From positions 1-64,000 of the forward strand of contig CAZGKW010000006.1 in assembly GCA_964526295.1 (NCBI GenBank): a stretch of DNA of 64,000 nt. The letters are read 5' to 3'. The DNA comes from CAZGKW01 sp964526295. GTDB lineage: Bacteria; Planctomycetota; Phycisphaerae; FEN-1346. The translations under genes and the position numbers were made by a program. The first letter of the stretch is position 1; each line of letters begins with the position of its first letter. Shown here in pieces: positions 27,540 to 36,053 of this stretch. Below the pieces are notes generated by a model. It saw nothing but the letters and a program-made list of their open reading frames with translations. It was not told the origin of the DNA and made no database searches.

Positions 27540-29939
27540 CTACTCGGCCCCGCCCTCGGCGGCACCGGCGCCGACGGGCTCGGCTTCGGCGACCTGCGGC
27601 AGGGGCCAGTCCGCGTGGGCCTCGGCGCAGGCCAGGGCGGCCTTGACGACCTTCTCGTCGAAGACCTTCCCCGCCCCGTCGCGAAGCTCCTGGAGGGCGA
27701 CGTCCATCGGCATGGCCTCGCGGTAGGGCCGGACGCTGGTCATCGCGTCGAGGGCGTCGGCGACGGCCAGGATGCGGGCCCCCGGCGGAATGGAGGGCCC
27801 CGGGAGGCCGTCCGGATAGCCCCGGCCGTCGGGCCGCTCGTGGTGGTGGCGGATCATGGGGACCTCGTTCTTCAGGAACGGCAGGTCGGCGATGATCCGG
27901 ACGCTGACCGACGGGTGCTGCATCACCAGGGCCCAGTCGTCCATGGTGAGCTTCTCGTCCTTCCACAGGACGCCCGCCGGGATGCCGGCCTTGCCCAGGT
28001 CGTGCAGCAGGGAGGCCCGCTGGATGATCTGGACGGCCTCGGCGTCGAGGCCCACCTCGCCGGCGATGGCGACGGCGTAGCGGCTGACTCGGTGCGAATG
28101 GCCGGCCGTGTACCGGCTTCGGCCCTCGACCTTGTCAACGAGGGTCTCGAGGCGGCCGACGATGGCTTCCTGGTTGCTGCGGGTGATCTCGCGGACTTCC
28201 TGCTTCAGCTCCTGGATCGCCTCGCTGTCGACGATGGCCGGGGCGACCTGGCCCTCGCTGAGCTGGCCCCAGGTGACGACGCGGTTGCCGCCGAGCCCCT
28301 TGGCGGCATAGAGGGCCTCGTCGGCGCGGCTGATGAGCTGCTTGGCGTCGATGTTGAGCCCCGGATGGTACTCGGTGACGCCGAAGCTGGCGCGGATGGG
28401 CAACTCCAGGTCGCCATGTCGGGCGGGGTTGTCGCGGATCAGCCGCCGCATCTGCTGGGCGACGCGGACGGTGGCCTCGAGGTCGGCTTCCGGCAGGACG
28501 ACGAGGAATTCCTCGCCGCCGTACCGGGCGACAATATCGCTGCTCCGGGCCCGTTTCTTGAGCAGGGCCGAGACGTGGGCGAGGACGCTGTCGCCCGCCT
28601 GGTGGCCATGGGTGTCGTTGATGGGCTTGAACCGGTCGAGGTCGATCATGATGACGCCGAGGAACGTGTAGTTCCGCTGCGACCGGGACAGCTCTCGCTC
28701 GAACTGAAGCGTCGCCTGGCGGCGGTTCACCAGGCCGGTCAGAAAGTCGGTGGCGGCCACGCGCTGGAGCTCGGCGTTGGCCTTCTCGAGCTCGTCCTTG
28801 GCCTGGGCGAGGTCCTGCTCGATCTGCCGTCGCTCCGTCACGTCGTTGCCGAATGCCACGAGGAGGGTGGCCTGGCCGGATTCGTCCTGGCACAGGCTGT
28901 TGGTCCAGGAGACGGTCCGCTGCTCGCCGGTCTTCGTCAGGATGGGGTTCTCACCGTGGGCGATCTGGTCGCCGCGGTCCTCGACGAGCCGCTGGATCCG
29001 GTCGACGACCTCGTCGCGGCAGTCCGGCGGGAGGAAGAGGTCGGCGTAGGTCCGCCCGATGACCTCGTCGCGTCCGTAGCCGGTGATCCGCTCGGCCCCC
29101 CGGTTGAACATGGTGATGCGGCCGTCCTGGGCCGAGATGCCGATGATAAGCAGCTCGCTGGTCTCGAAGACGCCCCGGATGAAGTCGCGCTCGCGCCGCA
29201 GGTCGTCCTGGACCTGCTTCAGGTCGGTGATGTCCTTGACGATGCCGACGTAGGCGAGTCCGTCGTCCTCGGCGCCCTTGAGGGCAGTGACCGTCAGAAG
29301 CGCCGGGAACTCCTCGCCGCTCTTGCGGACGAAGGCGACCTCGGCCTCGAAGAAGCCTCTCTCCTCGACCGCCCGGCCGATCTCCTCCATGCTGGGTCCG
29401 CGCCCCTTGGGGTGGAGGGCCGACACGTGCAACTTGCCGACCACTTCGTCGGCCGTCCAGCCGAGGATTCGCGCGCCGCCCGACGAATAGGACGTGATCA
29501 GCCCGTCGCGGTCGCAGACCACGATGCCGTACTCCGTGGCACAGTTCAAAATGGCCTGGAGCTTCGCCTCGTGGAGCTGCACTTCGTGGAGGCGGCGGCG
29601 CTCGCTCTGGAGACGGGAGGCGGCGTTCCGCTTCGAGTCGTGAACGTCGCGGACCCACAGCAGGAACGCGCAAAGGATGGCGATGTAGCCGACGGCGTGG
29701 AGATAGACGTTGGGCCAGGCGAACGCGCTCGATTCGGCGAACAGCGCGTGGAGCGTCAGGCCTTCACTGCCCAGGAGCAGCACCAGGCCCGATGCGATCG
29801 CGACGTACGTCCGGATGCGGCCGCCCGCCCGGCGTCGCCAGATCGGCACCCACGCCAAAGCCCCCAGCAGCACCACGAGACGCAGCAGGCTGCCGGAGAG
29901 GTCCCAACCATTCACGGGTCCCCCACTCCCACCCCACAA
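27540..29939 (-). CDS. Membrane PAS-PAS-GGDEF-HD-GYP cyclic-di-GMP protein
   Basis: This 799-residue signalling protein has three N-terminal membrane segments (about 15-100), two PAS domains (about 130-245 and 260-385), a GGDEF domain (about 400-560) and an HD-GYP domain (about 600-765). The synthase site is an intact GGEEF, with an inhibitory I-site RSSD five residues before Tyr-GGEEF. The phosphodiesterase site is intact too: HDLGKAGIP and HHHERPDGRGYPDGL. One protein may therefore both make and break cyclic di-GMP, directed by its PAS input. The start is uncertain; a GTG lies at 29916. It converges with the restriction island. Confidence 0.85.
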   Translation of the reverse strand: MWGGSGGPVNGWDLSGSLLRLVVLLGALAWVPIWRRRAGGRIRTYVAIASGLVLLLGSEGLTLHALFAESSAFAWPNVYLHAVGYIAILCAFLLWVRDVHDSKRNAASRLQSERRRLHEVQLHEAKLQAILNCATEYGIVVCDRDGLITSYSSGGARILGWTADEVVGKLHVSALHPKGRGPSMEEIGRAVEERGFFEAEVAFVRKSGEEFPALLTVTALKGAEDDGLAYVGIVKDITDLKQVQDDLRRERDFIRGVFETSELLIIGISAQDGRITMFNRGAERITGYGRDEVIGRTYADLFLPPDCRDEVVDRIQRLVEDRGDQIAHGENPILTKTGEQRTVSWTNSLCQDESGQATLLVAFGNDVTERRQIEQDLAQAKDELEKANAELQRVAATDFLTGLVNRRQATLQFERELSRSQRNYTFLGVIMIDLDRFKPINDTHGHQAGDSVLAHVSALLKKRARSSDIVARYGGEEFLVVLPEADLEATVRVAQQMRRLIRDNPARHGDLELPIRASFGVTEYHPGLNIDAKQLISRADEALYAAKGLGGNRVVTWGQLSEGQVAPAIVDSEAIQELKQEVREITRSNQEAIVGRLETLVDKVEGRSRYTAGHSHRVSRYAVAIAGEVGLDAEAVQIIQRASLLHDLGKAGIPAGVLWKDEKLTMDDWALVMQHPSVSVRIIADLPFLKNEVPMIRHHHERPDGRGYPDGLPGPSIPPGARILAVADALDAMTSVRPYREAMPMDVALQELRDGAGKVFDEKVVKAALACAEAHADWPLPQVAEAEPVGAGAAEGGAE

Positions 29940-30108
29940 AGCGCGGACTCGGTGGCAACTGACCCCTTACGAAGCGGTTTATCGGCCGTTGCTTCGGCTC
30001 GCATTAGGCAAAACGGGGGTGTCTCGGACAGGTTACCGGACGGCCCGGACAGGCGAAGCGTAGGGTCGCGGGGCCGTGCAGAACCGCAACGAGAACTGGC
30101 AAAGAAAC

Positions 30109-30567
30109 TCAGAGCGACGCCAGGCGGTCCTCGATCCGCCGCCAGTGCGTGCCGCGCCAGAACAGCTTCGCACACCGCTCGCACCGGAAGAACCGGTCGC
30201 ACCAGGCGAACGTCCGCGGCGGGGCCTCCGGCCGGGCCGATTCCTTCGGGACCTCGACCAGCCGCCCGCCGCAGGCCATGCACCGCGGCTCGCGGCGAGC
30301 CAGATCCAGCGTCTCCAGCACGAACCGGAGCTGGTCGAGCTTGCCCGCCCCGTGGGGCACCAGCAGGGCCCGGACACGCCCCGACCGGACCGCCCCGTGC
30401 TCCATGATCCCGGTGTCGGCCGTCAGCAGCACCCGGCCCTCGGCCAGGCACCGGCGGACGAGGTCCGTGTCGTCGATGCCCTCCTCCCAGGCGGCATCGT
30501 ATCCCGCCGCCCGCAGCCACCGGGCCAGCCCGCCCAGCATCGCATCGCACCAGAAAGAAAGGGCCAA
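30109..30567 (-). CDS. Mut7-C RNase-domain protein
   Basis: This 152-residue protein has a PIN-like Mut7-C domain at its start (SFWCDAMLGGLARWLRAAGY, DDTDLV and VLLTADTGIM give three spaced acidic sites). A C-terminal zinc ribbon of two CxxC pairs (CMAC and CERC) follows. Family members are predicted RNases. No ATG precedes the first catalytic Asp, so the TTG at 30567 is taken as start; this is uncertain. It lies 56 bp behind the phosphoglycerate mutase gene on the same strand and is probably co-transcribed. Confidence 0.65.
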   Translation of the reverse strand: MALSFWCDAMLGGLARWLRAAGYDAAWEEGIDDTDLVRRCLAEGRVLLTADTGIMEHGAVRSGRVRALLVPHGAGKLDQLRFVLETLDLARREPRCMACGGRLVEVPKESARPEAPPRTFAWCDRFFRCERCAKLFWRGTHWRRIEDRLASL

Positions 30568-30623
30568 GGCACACCCGGAGCTGTCGAGCCATGGCCGCAC
30601 ACGGCGACGGCCGCGGCCAAACG

Positions 30624-31826
30624 TCACGCGCCGAACTTCGCCAGCCGCCCCGCGTGGGCCAGCGCCAGCGGCATCAGATGCGTGCTCGGACGAAGCCCCA
30701 GCCCGCCCCCGATGCACGCCACCTCGTCGAACCGGTCGGCCGCGTCCCGCCGGGCCGTCTTCGACCACAGCAGCACCGGCACCGGGTGCCAGGAGTGGGC
30801 CTTCAGGGCCGACGGCGTCGAGTGATCGGCCGTCACGATCAGGACGTCCGGCCCGAGGGCCTCGACGGCGGGCAGAGCCGCGTCGGCCTCCTCGATGTAA
30901 TGGACCTTGGCGTCGAAGTCGCCGTCCTCGCCCGCCTTGTCGGTGTGCTTGTAATGCAGGAAGAAGTAATCGTACCGGTCCCAGGCGTCGGCGACGCTTT
31001 GGACGTCCTTGTCCACCTCGTTGCAGGCGGGCAGCTCTTCCATGCCCACCAGCTTCGCCACGCCGCGGTACATCGGCGTCCCGGCGGCCACGGCCGCCTT
31101 CACGCCGAACCGTTCCCCCACGCTGGGCCAGTGCGGCCGGTTGGCGAACCCCCGGGCCAGGATGCCGTTCGCCTTCGGCTCGCTCGCGAGGACCTCCCGG
31201 GCCCGGGCGATGACCTTCCCCGCCACCTCCGCCGTCCGAGCGCTCTCAGCCGCATCGTCGGTCACCTCCGGGTCGAGCGGCGGCACGCCCGTCTGCTGCG
31301 GATCGGTGTCGTCGACGCCGTCGCCCAGCCCCTCGCCGCGGAGGACCAGCAGGGCCCGGTGCTCCTTGACGGGCGACCAAAGGACCTGCACGCCGTCGAC
31401 CTCGGCGACCTCGGCGGCGAGCTTCTCGACGATGGGCTTCGATTCCTCGGTGGGGATTCGGCCCGCGCGGCGGTCGGCCACGTTGCCGTCAGAGTCGAGC
31501 GTGCAAAAGTTCAGGCGTGCCGCCACGTCGCCCGGCCGGAGGTCGAAGCCGACGCCGGCCGCCTCGAGCGCCCCGCGGCCGATCTGGTACTGGAGCGGGT
31601 CGTAGCCGAACAGGCCCAGGTGCCCAGGCCCGGAGCCGGGCGTCACCCCCGGGTAGACCGGTTCAAGGCTGCCGCAGACGCCGTCGCGGGCCAGCCGGTC
31701 GGCGTTCGGCGTCCGGGCGGCCTGGAGCTCGGTCCGGCCGTTCGGGCCGCTCGTGATGCCCCCCAATCCGTCCCAGACGAACAGAACGATCTTGCCGCCG
31801 TCCTGAAGCAGGTCAGTCAGGTCCAT
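30624..31826 (-). CDS. apgM: 2,3-bisphosphoglycerate-independent phosphoglycerate mutase, archaeal type
   Basis: This 400-residue alkaline-phosphatase-superfamily enzyme interconverts 3- and 2-phosphoglycerate in glycolysis and gluconeogenesis. Metal-binding Asp lies in LFVWDGLGG, the phosphorylated Ser in TPGSGPGHLGLFGYDP, and further metal ligands in HYKHTDKAGEDGD and IVTADHSTPS. The short length and sequence match the archaeal ApgM group rather than E. coli GpmI. It is followed by the Mut7-C gene. Confidence 0.9.
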   Translation of the reverse strand: MDLTDLLQDGGKIVLFVWDGLGGITSGPNGRTELQAARTPNADRLARDGVCGSLEPVYPGVTPGSGPGHLGLFGYDPLQYQIGRGALEAAGVGFDLRPGDVAARLNFCTLDSDGNVADRRAGRIPTEESKPIVEKLAAEVAEVDGVQVLWSPVKEHRALLVLRGEGLGDGVDDTDPQQTGVPPLDPEVTDDAAESARTAEVAGKVIARAREVLASEPKANGILARGFANRPHWPSVGERFGVKAAVAAGTPMYRGVAKLVGMEELPACNEVDKDVQSVADAWDRYDYFFLHYKHTDKAGEDGDFDAKVHYIEEADAALPAVEALGPDVLIVTADHSTPSALKAHSWHPVPVLLWSKTARRDAADRFDEVACIGGGLGLRPSTHLMPLALAHAGRLAKFGA

Positions 31827-31995
31827 TTGGATGCTCCTCCTGGCGAGGTCCCTCGCGTGTGCCGGTTCGGCAGAGCATACCGGCGGCGGGCGGCGCGTTC
31901 AAGCCGCCGGGCCTTTTGGGTGGAACCGCGGCCCGCCGAAGTGTATCAAAGCCCGTGGCAAGGCAGTCCGTCTCGCCTCCGGAAAGGAGGGGGCC

Positions 31996-32487
31996 GTGAG
32001 GGTCCTCGCTCAGAGCACGACCGTCCAGCAGGTGCCCTACGCCCACGTCGGCTACCTGGCGGCTGCGTCGGTGCCGTCGGTGGAGCGGCCGGAGGTCACG
32101 TCGGCCGGCGTTTCGGTGACGCTGCTCGCCGTGGCGGGCCTGGCGCTTCTGGGGGCCGCGGTGACCGGGATCGGCGGGACCCGGCGAGGGACGGGCCGGC
32201 GCGGGGGCCTCGTCGCCTTGGCCCTGGCGTGCGTGCTGGTCTTCACGCTGGCCGCGGCCACGTTCGCGTTCATTGAAGTCCGCGACCACCAGGCGATGCA
32301 GCAGTACAAGCACGACCTGGAAGGGCGCGAGCACGCCGACCCGGCTACGGCGGAGCCGCCACCCCCGACACCCGAGTTCGGGCACGTCCCTGCCGAGCCG
32401 TCCGCGCCGGACGCCGTTCCGGTCGAGCCGGCGCGCCCGAGACGCCGCCCGAAAAAGCGACGCCCGAGGAGTGAAGTGGCCCGGTGA
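31996..32487 (+). CDS. Small two-helix membrane protein with VPYAHVGY motif, paralogue 1
   Basis: This 163-residue protein starts at GTG 31996 with a strong AAGGAGG at 31984-31990. The N-terminal segment, about 24 residues, holds VLAQSTTVQQVPYAHVGY and then LAAA. Two membrane helices (about 37-59 and 71-92) are joined by a basic loop, and a long Pro/Glu-rich then Arg/Lys-rich tail follows. Residues 3-24 match the 34345-34620 protein at 18 of 22 positions, while the rest differs apart from topology. I do not recognise the family. Retention of one short motif suggests a modified or recognised peptide. Confidence 0.6.
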   Translation: MRVLAQSTTVQQVPYAHVGYLAAASVPSVERPEVTSAGVSVTLLAVAGLALLGAAVTGIGGTRRGTGRRGGLVALALACVLVFTLAAATFAFIEVRDHQAMQQYKHDLEGREHADPATAEPPPPTPEFGHVPAEPSAPDAVPVEPARPRRRPKKRRPRSEVAR

Positions 32488-32489
32488 GC

Positions 32490-34196
32490 TCAGTCCGCCT
32501 GCTCGGTCGGCCGGGCCTCGAATCCTTTCCCCGCCGGGAACCGCCGGCCCGCCTTGGGGTAACGCTTGGGACTGCCTTCCTCCCGCTGATAGAGCCTGAG
32601 CGGCTTGCCCCGCGGCATCAGGTCCACCACGTCGGGCCCCCTCCACAGGACCGTGAAAAGCTTCCCGCGGACGCGTTCCTTCGTCCGGCGGGTCCGGAGC
32701 GGGTGGCGAAGCTCGACGCGCGAGCCGGCCGTCACGCCGCGAAAGACCGCCAGGTCCCCCTCCCGGTCGAACCCGAGCGGCCGGCCGCCGACGTAACCCT
32801 CCGCCCGCCGGCCCATCCAGGGGAACATCCGGATCGCCACGTCGGCCTTGCGCCGCGGAGTGACGGCGACGTACCCCTCGTTCGGGTAGCCCATCTCGAC
32901 CTCGCCGCGGCGGGTCGCCTTGTCGATGGGCAGGTTGACGGTGATCCGGCCGCGGCCCTCGTCGACCGCCCGGTCCCACACCATCGCGAGGGCCTGGGGG
33001 GCGGTGCCGGCGCAGCACCCGGCGACCGATCGGAACCGCTCCAGGGAAATCGAATTCGGCTCGGACCCGCCGCTGAACCCGCCCACGATCCGCCGGTCGA
33101 TGTCGCGGTAGGTCGTCGCCTCCGTGTCGGGCCGGTCAGGATCGACCGCCACGAACTCGCCCGAGGCGATCTGGTTCTCCACGAGCTGGTTCCGGGCGAA
33201 CCGGTTCACGTCGTCCCAACATTGCTCGTAGCCCGCATCGACCAGGTCCAGGCCGCACTGGATCATGTCCTTGATGCAGCACGTCTCGCAGAACCGCCCG
33301 TCGGGCGGCTGCCACTGGGCGAACTCCGGCACCCAGCCGAAGCTCGACGAGATCGACCGGACGTAGTCGTAGATGCCCTTGGCCTTGCGGACATAGCGCT
33401 GCTCGCCCGTCAGGCGGCCCATCCGCGCCAGGCCCGACGCGAACCACACCGCGGAGTGGACGTGCCCGAAGAACGCCATCCGATAGTTGAAGTACCGCGA
33501 GACGCCCAGCAGGTGGTTCGCCAGGCCCCGCGCGAGGTCCAGGGCCACCTCGTCGCCCGCCTGCTCGTACCGGGTGACCAGGGCCTCGAGCATCATGGCG
33601 TTTCGGATGGGCCGCTCGCCGCGGCCGGTGTGACGCGCGAGGTCGAACCCGCCGCGGGCCAGGTAGACGTCGTTCGGGAACTCGTAGACGGGCTCCTCTT
33701 CCTCGTAATCGCCCGACCAGAAGGTCTTGACCTTCCGCTCGATGACGAGGCTCCGCATGCCGCGCACCAGGGCCGAGGCCCGCCGCTCGGCCGCGAGGTC
33801 GTCCGGCTCCTTTCTCAGGATCCGGTTCAGCGCCGAGAGGATGTAGGCCATCTCGTGGAACGAGCTGTGGATCGTCGCGGCCCAAGGGTACGGCTCGTGG
33901 AACCGGAGGCCGTGCGAGCCCCAGGACTTCATCAGGTGATGCCGGAACCCCGCCTGGACCTCGGCCCCCTCGTCGGTCTCGAGCATCCCCCGGACGGCGT
34001 CGATGGCCTCGTACCAGGAGGCGACCAGCTCGGCATCGTCGACCCGGCAGTGCATCGCCCACGCCGGGTACTCGTGCGGCGCCACCAGCCAGTAGGGCAG
34101 GTAGTCGTGCCGCTCGTCGACCATGGACGTGAGGTAGTTGAGGGCGAGGCGGGCGCTGTCGAGGGGGCGGAACGGCTCGTAGCGGGTCTTCGGCAT
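32490..34196 (-). CDS. GH127-like glycoside hydrolase, putative beta-L-arabinofuranosidase
   Basis: This 568-residue protein has the alpha/alpha-barrel plus beta-domain outline of glycoside hydrolase family 127 and related DUF1680 enzymes. The cysteine/zinc catalytic set of that family appears conserved: E304-x-C306 in FCETCCIKDM and the Cys pair C394-C395 in VAGCCAGTAPQAL. No signal peptide is visible, so it is probably cytoplasmic. GGAAGGAG precedes the ATG at 34196. The gene lies on the opposite strand between two genes for VPYAHVGY-motif proteins; no link between them is evident. Confidence 0.7.
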   Translation of the reverse strand: MPKTRYEPFRPLDSARLALNYLTSMVDERHDYLPYWLVAPHEYPAWAMHCRVDDAELVASWYEAIDAVRGMLETDEGAEVQAGFRHHLMKSWGSHGLRFHEPYPWAATIHSSFHEMAYILSALNRILRKEPDDLAAERRASALVRGMRSLVIERKVKTFWSGDYEEEEPVYEFPNDVYLARGGFDLARHTGRGERPIRNAMMLEALVTRYEQAGDEVALDLARGLANHLLGVSRYFNYRMAFFGHVHSAVWFASGLARMGRLTGEQRYVRKAKGIYDYVRSISSSFGWVPEFAQWQPPDGRFCETCCIKDMIQCGLDLVDAGYEQCWDDVNRFARNQLVENQIASGEFVAVDPDRPDTEATTYRDIDRRIVGGFSGGSEPNSISLERFRSVAGCCAGTAPQALAMVWDRAVDEGRGRITVNLPIDKATRRGEVEMGYPNEGYVAVTPRRKADVAIRMFPWMGRRAEGYVGGRPLGFDREGDLAVFRGVTAGSRVELRHPLRTRRTKERVRGKLFTVLWRGPDVVDLMPRGKPLRLYQREEGSPKRYPKAGRRFPAGKGFEARPTEQAD

Positions 34197-34344
34197 GGGA
34201 ACTCCTTCCGGCGCACAGCGGACCGCGCCATGATAGCCGCGCCCCGGCCTGCGGTCAAATCCGCCGCGGAACTCCATCGTGGCGAGGCGCGACGAGACGC
34301 GGTAGAATGACGATAGAGACATCTTGCCGCCGGGAGGCACGGAG

Positions 34345-34620
34345 ATGCAGGTCCTCGGCCAGAGTCGCACCGTCCAGACGGTTCCGTACGCCCACGTGGG
34401 GTACACGGCCGCCGCCGGAATGGCCAGCACCTCGCTGACCGTGGTCTTGTCTCTGCTCGTGGGCGCTGTGTTCGCGTTCGCAATGGATCGGCTGCGGCGG
34501 GAGAAGGACCGAAGGTGGCCTCACTGGCGGCCACTTTGGATGGCGCTCCTTTTTTTGGCGATATTGCTGGCACTGCTCGTCCCGATGTTCCTTCCCGCAG
34601 GCGGCGCTTCCGCGCCCTGA
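34345..34620 (+). CDS. Small two-helix membrane protein with VPYAHVGY motif, paralogue 2
   Basis: This 91-residue protein starts at ATG 34345 (GGGAGG at 34332-34337). The N-terminus contains VLGQSRTVQTVPYAHVGY and TAAA, then a membrane helix (about 29-47), a basic loop (MDRLRREKDRRWPHWR) and a second helix (about 66-86). It shares the N-terminal motif and topology with the 31996-32487 protein. The radical-SAM/SPASM gene starts only 15 bp after its stop, so the two are surely co-transcribed. That pairing makes it a candidate protein substrate. No known family is recognised. Confidence 0.65.
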   Translation: MQVLGQSRTVQTVPYAHVGYTAAAGMASTSLTVVLSLLVGAVFAFAMDRLRREKDRRWPHWRPLWMALLFLAILLALLVPMFLPAGGASAP

Positions 34621-34635
34621 AGGCAGGCCCCACCC

Positions 34636-36000
34636 GTGGTCCGCTACCATTGTCCGCCGCCCGACCTCACGGAGACCCGCGACGGGCGGACGCTGCACGT
34701 TTGGGGCGACGTGCCCCACTGGCTCGTCGCGGACGACGAGCTGACCGAGGCCCTGGCGGCCCTCGAGACGGAGCGGGACCTGCCTGAACTGGCGACGGCG
34801 CTGGCCGACCGATGGAACCGGCCCGAGAAGGTCGTCCTTAAGGACCTCCGCGGCGCGGTCCGGGGCCTCTACAAGGCCGGTGTCGCCCGCAAGAGCGGCC
34901 GTGCGAAGGAACCGCCGGCCCCGTCCCCGCCCCGCCTGGAGGTCCTCTGCATCAACCTGACGAACCGGTGCAACCTCCGGTGCACGATCTGCTTCAACGA
35001 CCCGTCGCGAACCGACCCGCGGGGCGAGCTGTCGGCCGAGGAGGTCCTGCGGTTCGTGAAAGAGGCCCGGCCGCTGGCGTCGCGGCGGCCGCTCCTGGCG
35101 CTGATGGGCGGCGAGCCGCTCCTCGTCAGGGAGAAGCTCCTGGCGGTCGCCCGCGGGGCGCCTCGCCGGTGGGAGAAGCTCGTCTCGACGAACGGCCTTC
35201 TGGTCGACGAGGCGTTCGCCCGTGACGCCGCGGCGGCGGGCCTCGAGGTCCAGGTCTCCATCGACGGGGCCCGGCGGGCCTCCCACGAACGGATCCGCGG
35301 GCCCGGCACGTTCGAACCGGCCTGCGCGGCCGTCCGGACCCTCGCCGGGGCCGGCGTCCACGCCATCATGAGCATGGTGGCCCACCGCGACAACCAGGAC
35401 GAGCTGACGGCGTACTTCGACCTCGCCCTTCGGCTAGGGGCGGACGAGGCACGGGTCATTCCCCTGAAGCGCGTCGGCGGCGGGCGGGCGAGCGACCTGG
35501 AGCTGCCGGACTTCGTCCGCCTGGTCCACGACACCGCCCGGGCCGGCCGCCGGCGGCCCGAACGGCGGCGGCTCCTCGGACGCGATTACCTGTCGCTGCT
35601 GGCCCTGACGTGCGCCCACGGCTGCCGCCGGACGACCTGCGGGACGGCGTCGCAGACGGTCCTCCTGGACGCCGACGGCACGGTCTACCCGTGCCAGAAC
35701 CACGCCGCGCCGGAGCTGGCCGCCGGCAACGTCCGCCAGACGCCGTTCCGCGAGATCTTCGAGGGCGAGGCGCTATCGGGCCTCCGCCGGCAATACGACG
35801 TCTCGTGCCGGTCGGCGTGCCGCACGTGCCCCGTGCGGCACTGGTGCATGGGCGGGTGCCGGGGCGAGGCCTACAGCGTGACCGGCCGATTCGACGCCCC
35901 GAGCGTCACCTGCCGGGAGAACCGCCGGGCCATCCTGGAGACGTGCTGGGTCCTGTCGGAGATGCCTGACCTGGCCGGCGGCCGGCAAGGGCACTATTGA
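34636..36000 (+). CDS. Radical SAM/SPASM peptide-maturase with PqqD-like N-terminus
   Basis: This 454-residue enzyme has a PqqD-like peptide-recognition domain (about 15-85). The radical SAM core carries C112-x3-C116-x2-C119 (NLTNRCNLRCTICF), which binds a 4Fe-4S cluster and S-adenosylmethionine, and LMGGEPLL follows. The C-terminal SPASM domain for auxiliary clusters has C335, G-x4-C353, then C395-x2-C398-x5-C404-x3-C408 and C426. Such proteins modify ribosomally made peptides or proteins. The start is GTG 34636, 15 bp after the small VPYAHVGY-motif gene, its likely substrate. The reaction is unknown. Confidence 0.85.
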   Translation: MVRYHCPPPDLTETRDGRTLHVWGDVPHWLVADDELTEALAALETERDLPELATALADRWNRPEKVVLKDLRGAVRGLYKAGVARKSGRAKEPPAPSPPRLEVLCINLTNRCNLRCTICFNDPSRTDPRGELSAEEVLRFVKEARPLASRRPLLALMGGEPLLVREKLLAVARGAPRRWEKLVSTNGLLVDEAFARDAAAAGLEVQVSIDGARRASHERIRGPGTFEPACAAVRTLAGAGVHAIMSMVAHRDNQDELTAYFDLALRLGADEARVIPLKRVGGGRASDLELPDFVRLVHDTARAGRRRPERRRLLGRDYLSLLALTCAHGCRRTTCGTASQTVLLDADGTVYPCQNHAAPELAAGNVRQTPFREIFEGEALSGLRRQYDVSCRSACRTCPVRHWCMGGCRGEAYSVTGRFDAPSVTCRENRRAILETCWVLSEMPDLAGGRQGHY

Positions 36001-36030
36001 GAGAGCGGCCCGGGTGCGCAGCTCCCCGGC

Positions 36031-36050
36031 TTTGGCGTTACAGCGCCAAG
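36031..36050. terminator. Small hairpin between convergent genes
   Basis: TTGGCG (36032-36037) pairs with CGCCAA (36044-36049) around a 6-base loop between the convergent radical-SAM and MFS genes. It is weak and has no T-run. Confidence 0.3.
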
Positions 36051-36053
36051 GGT

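Noticed and set aside
31996..34620. The two VPYAHVGY motifs as an assembly duplication
   Set aside because: The DNA differs at many third positions, flanks are unrelated and the rest of each protein differs, so they are true paralogues.
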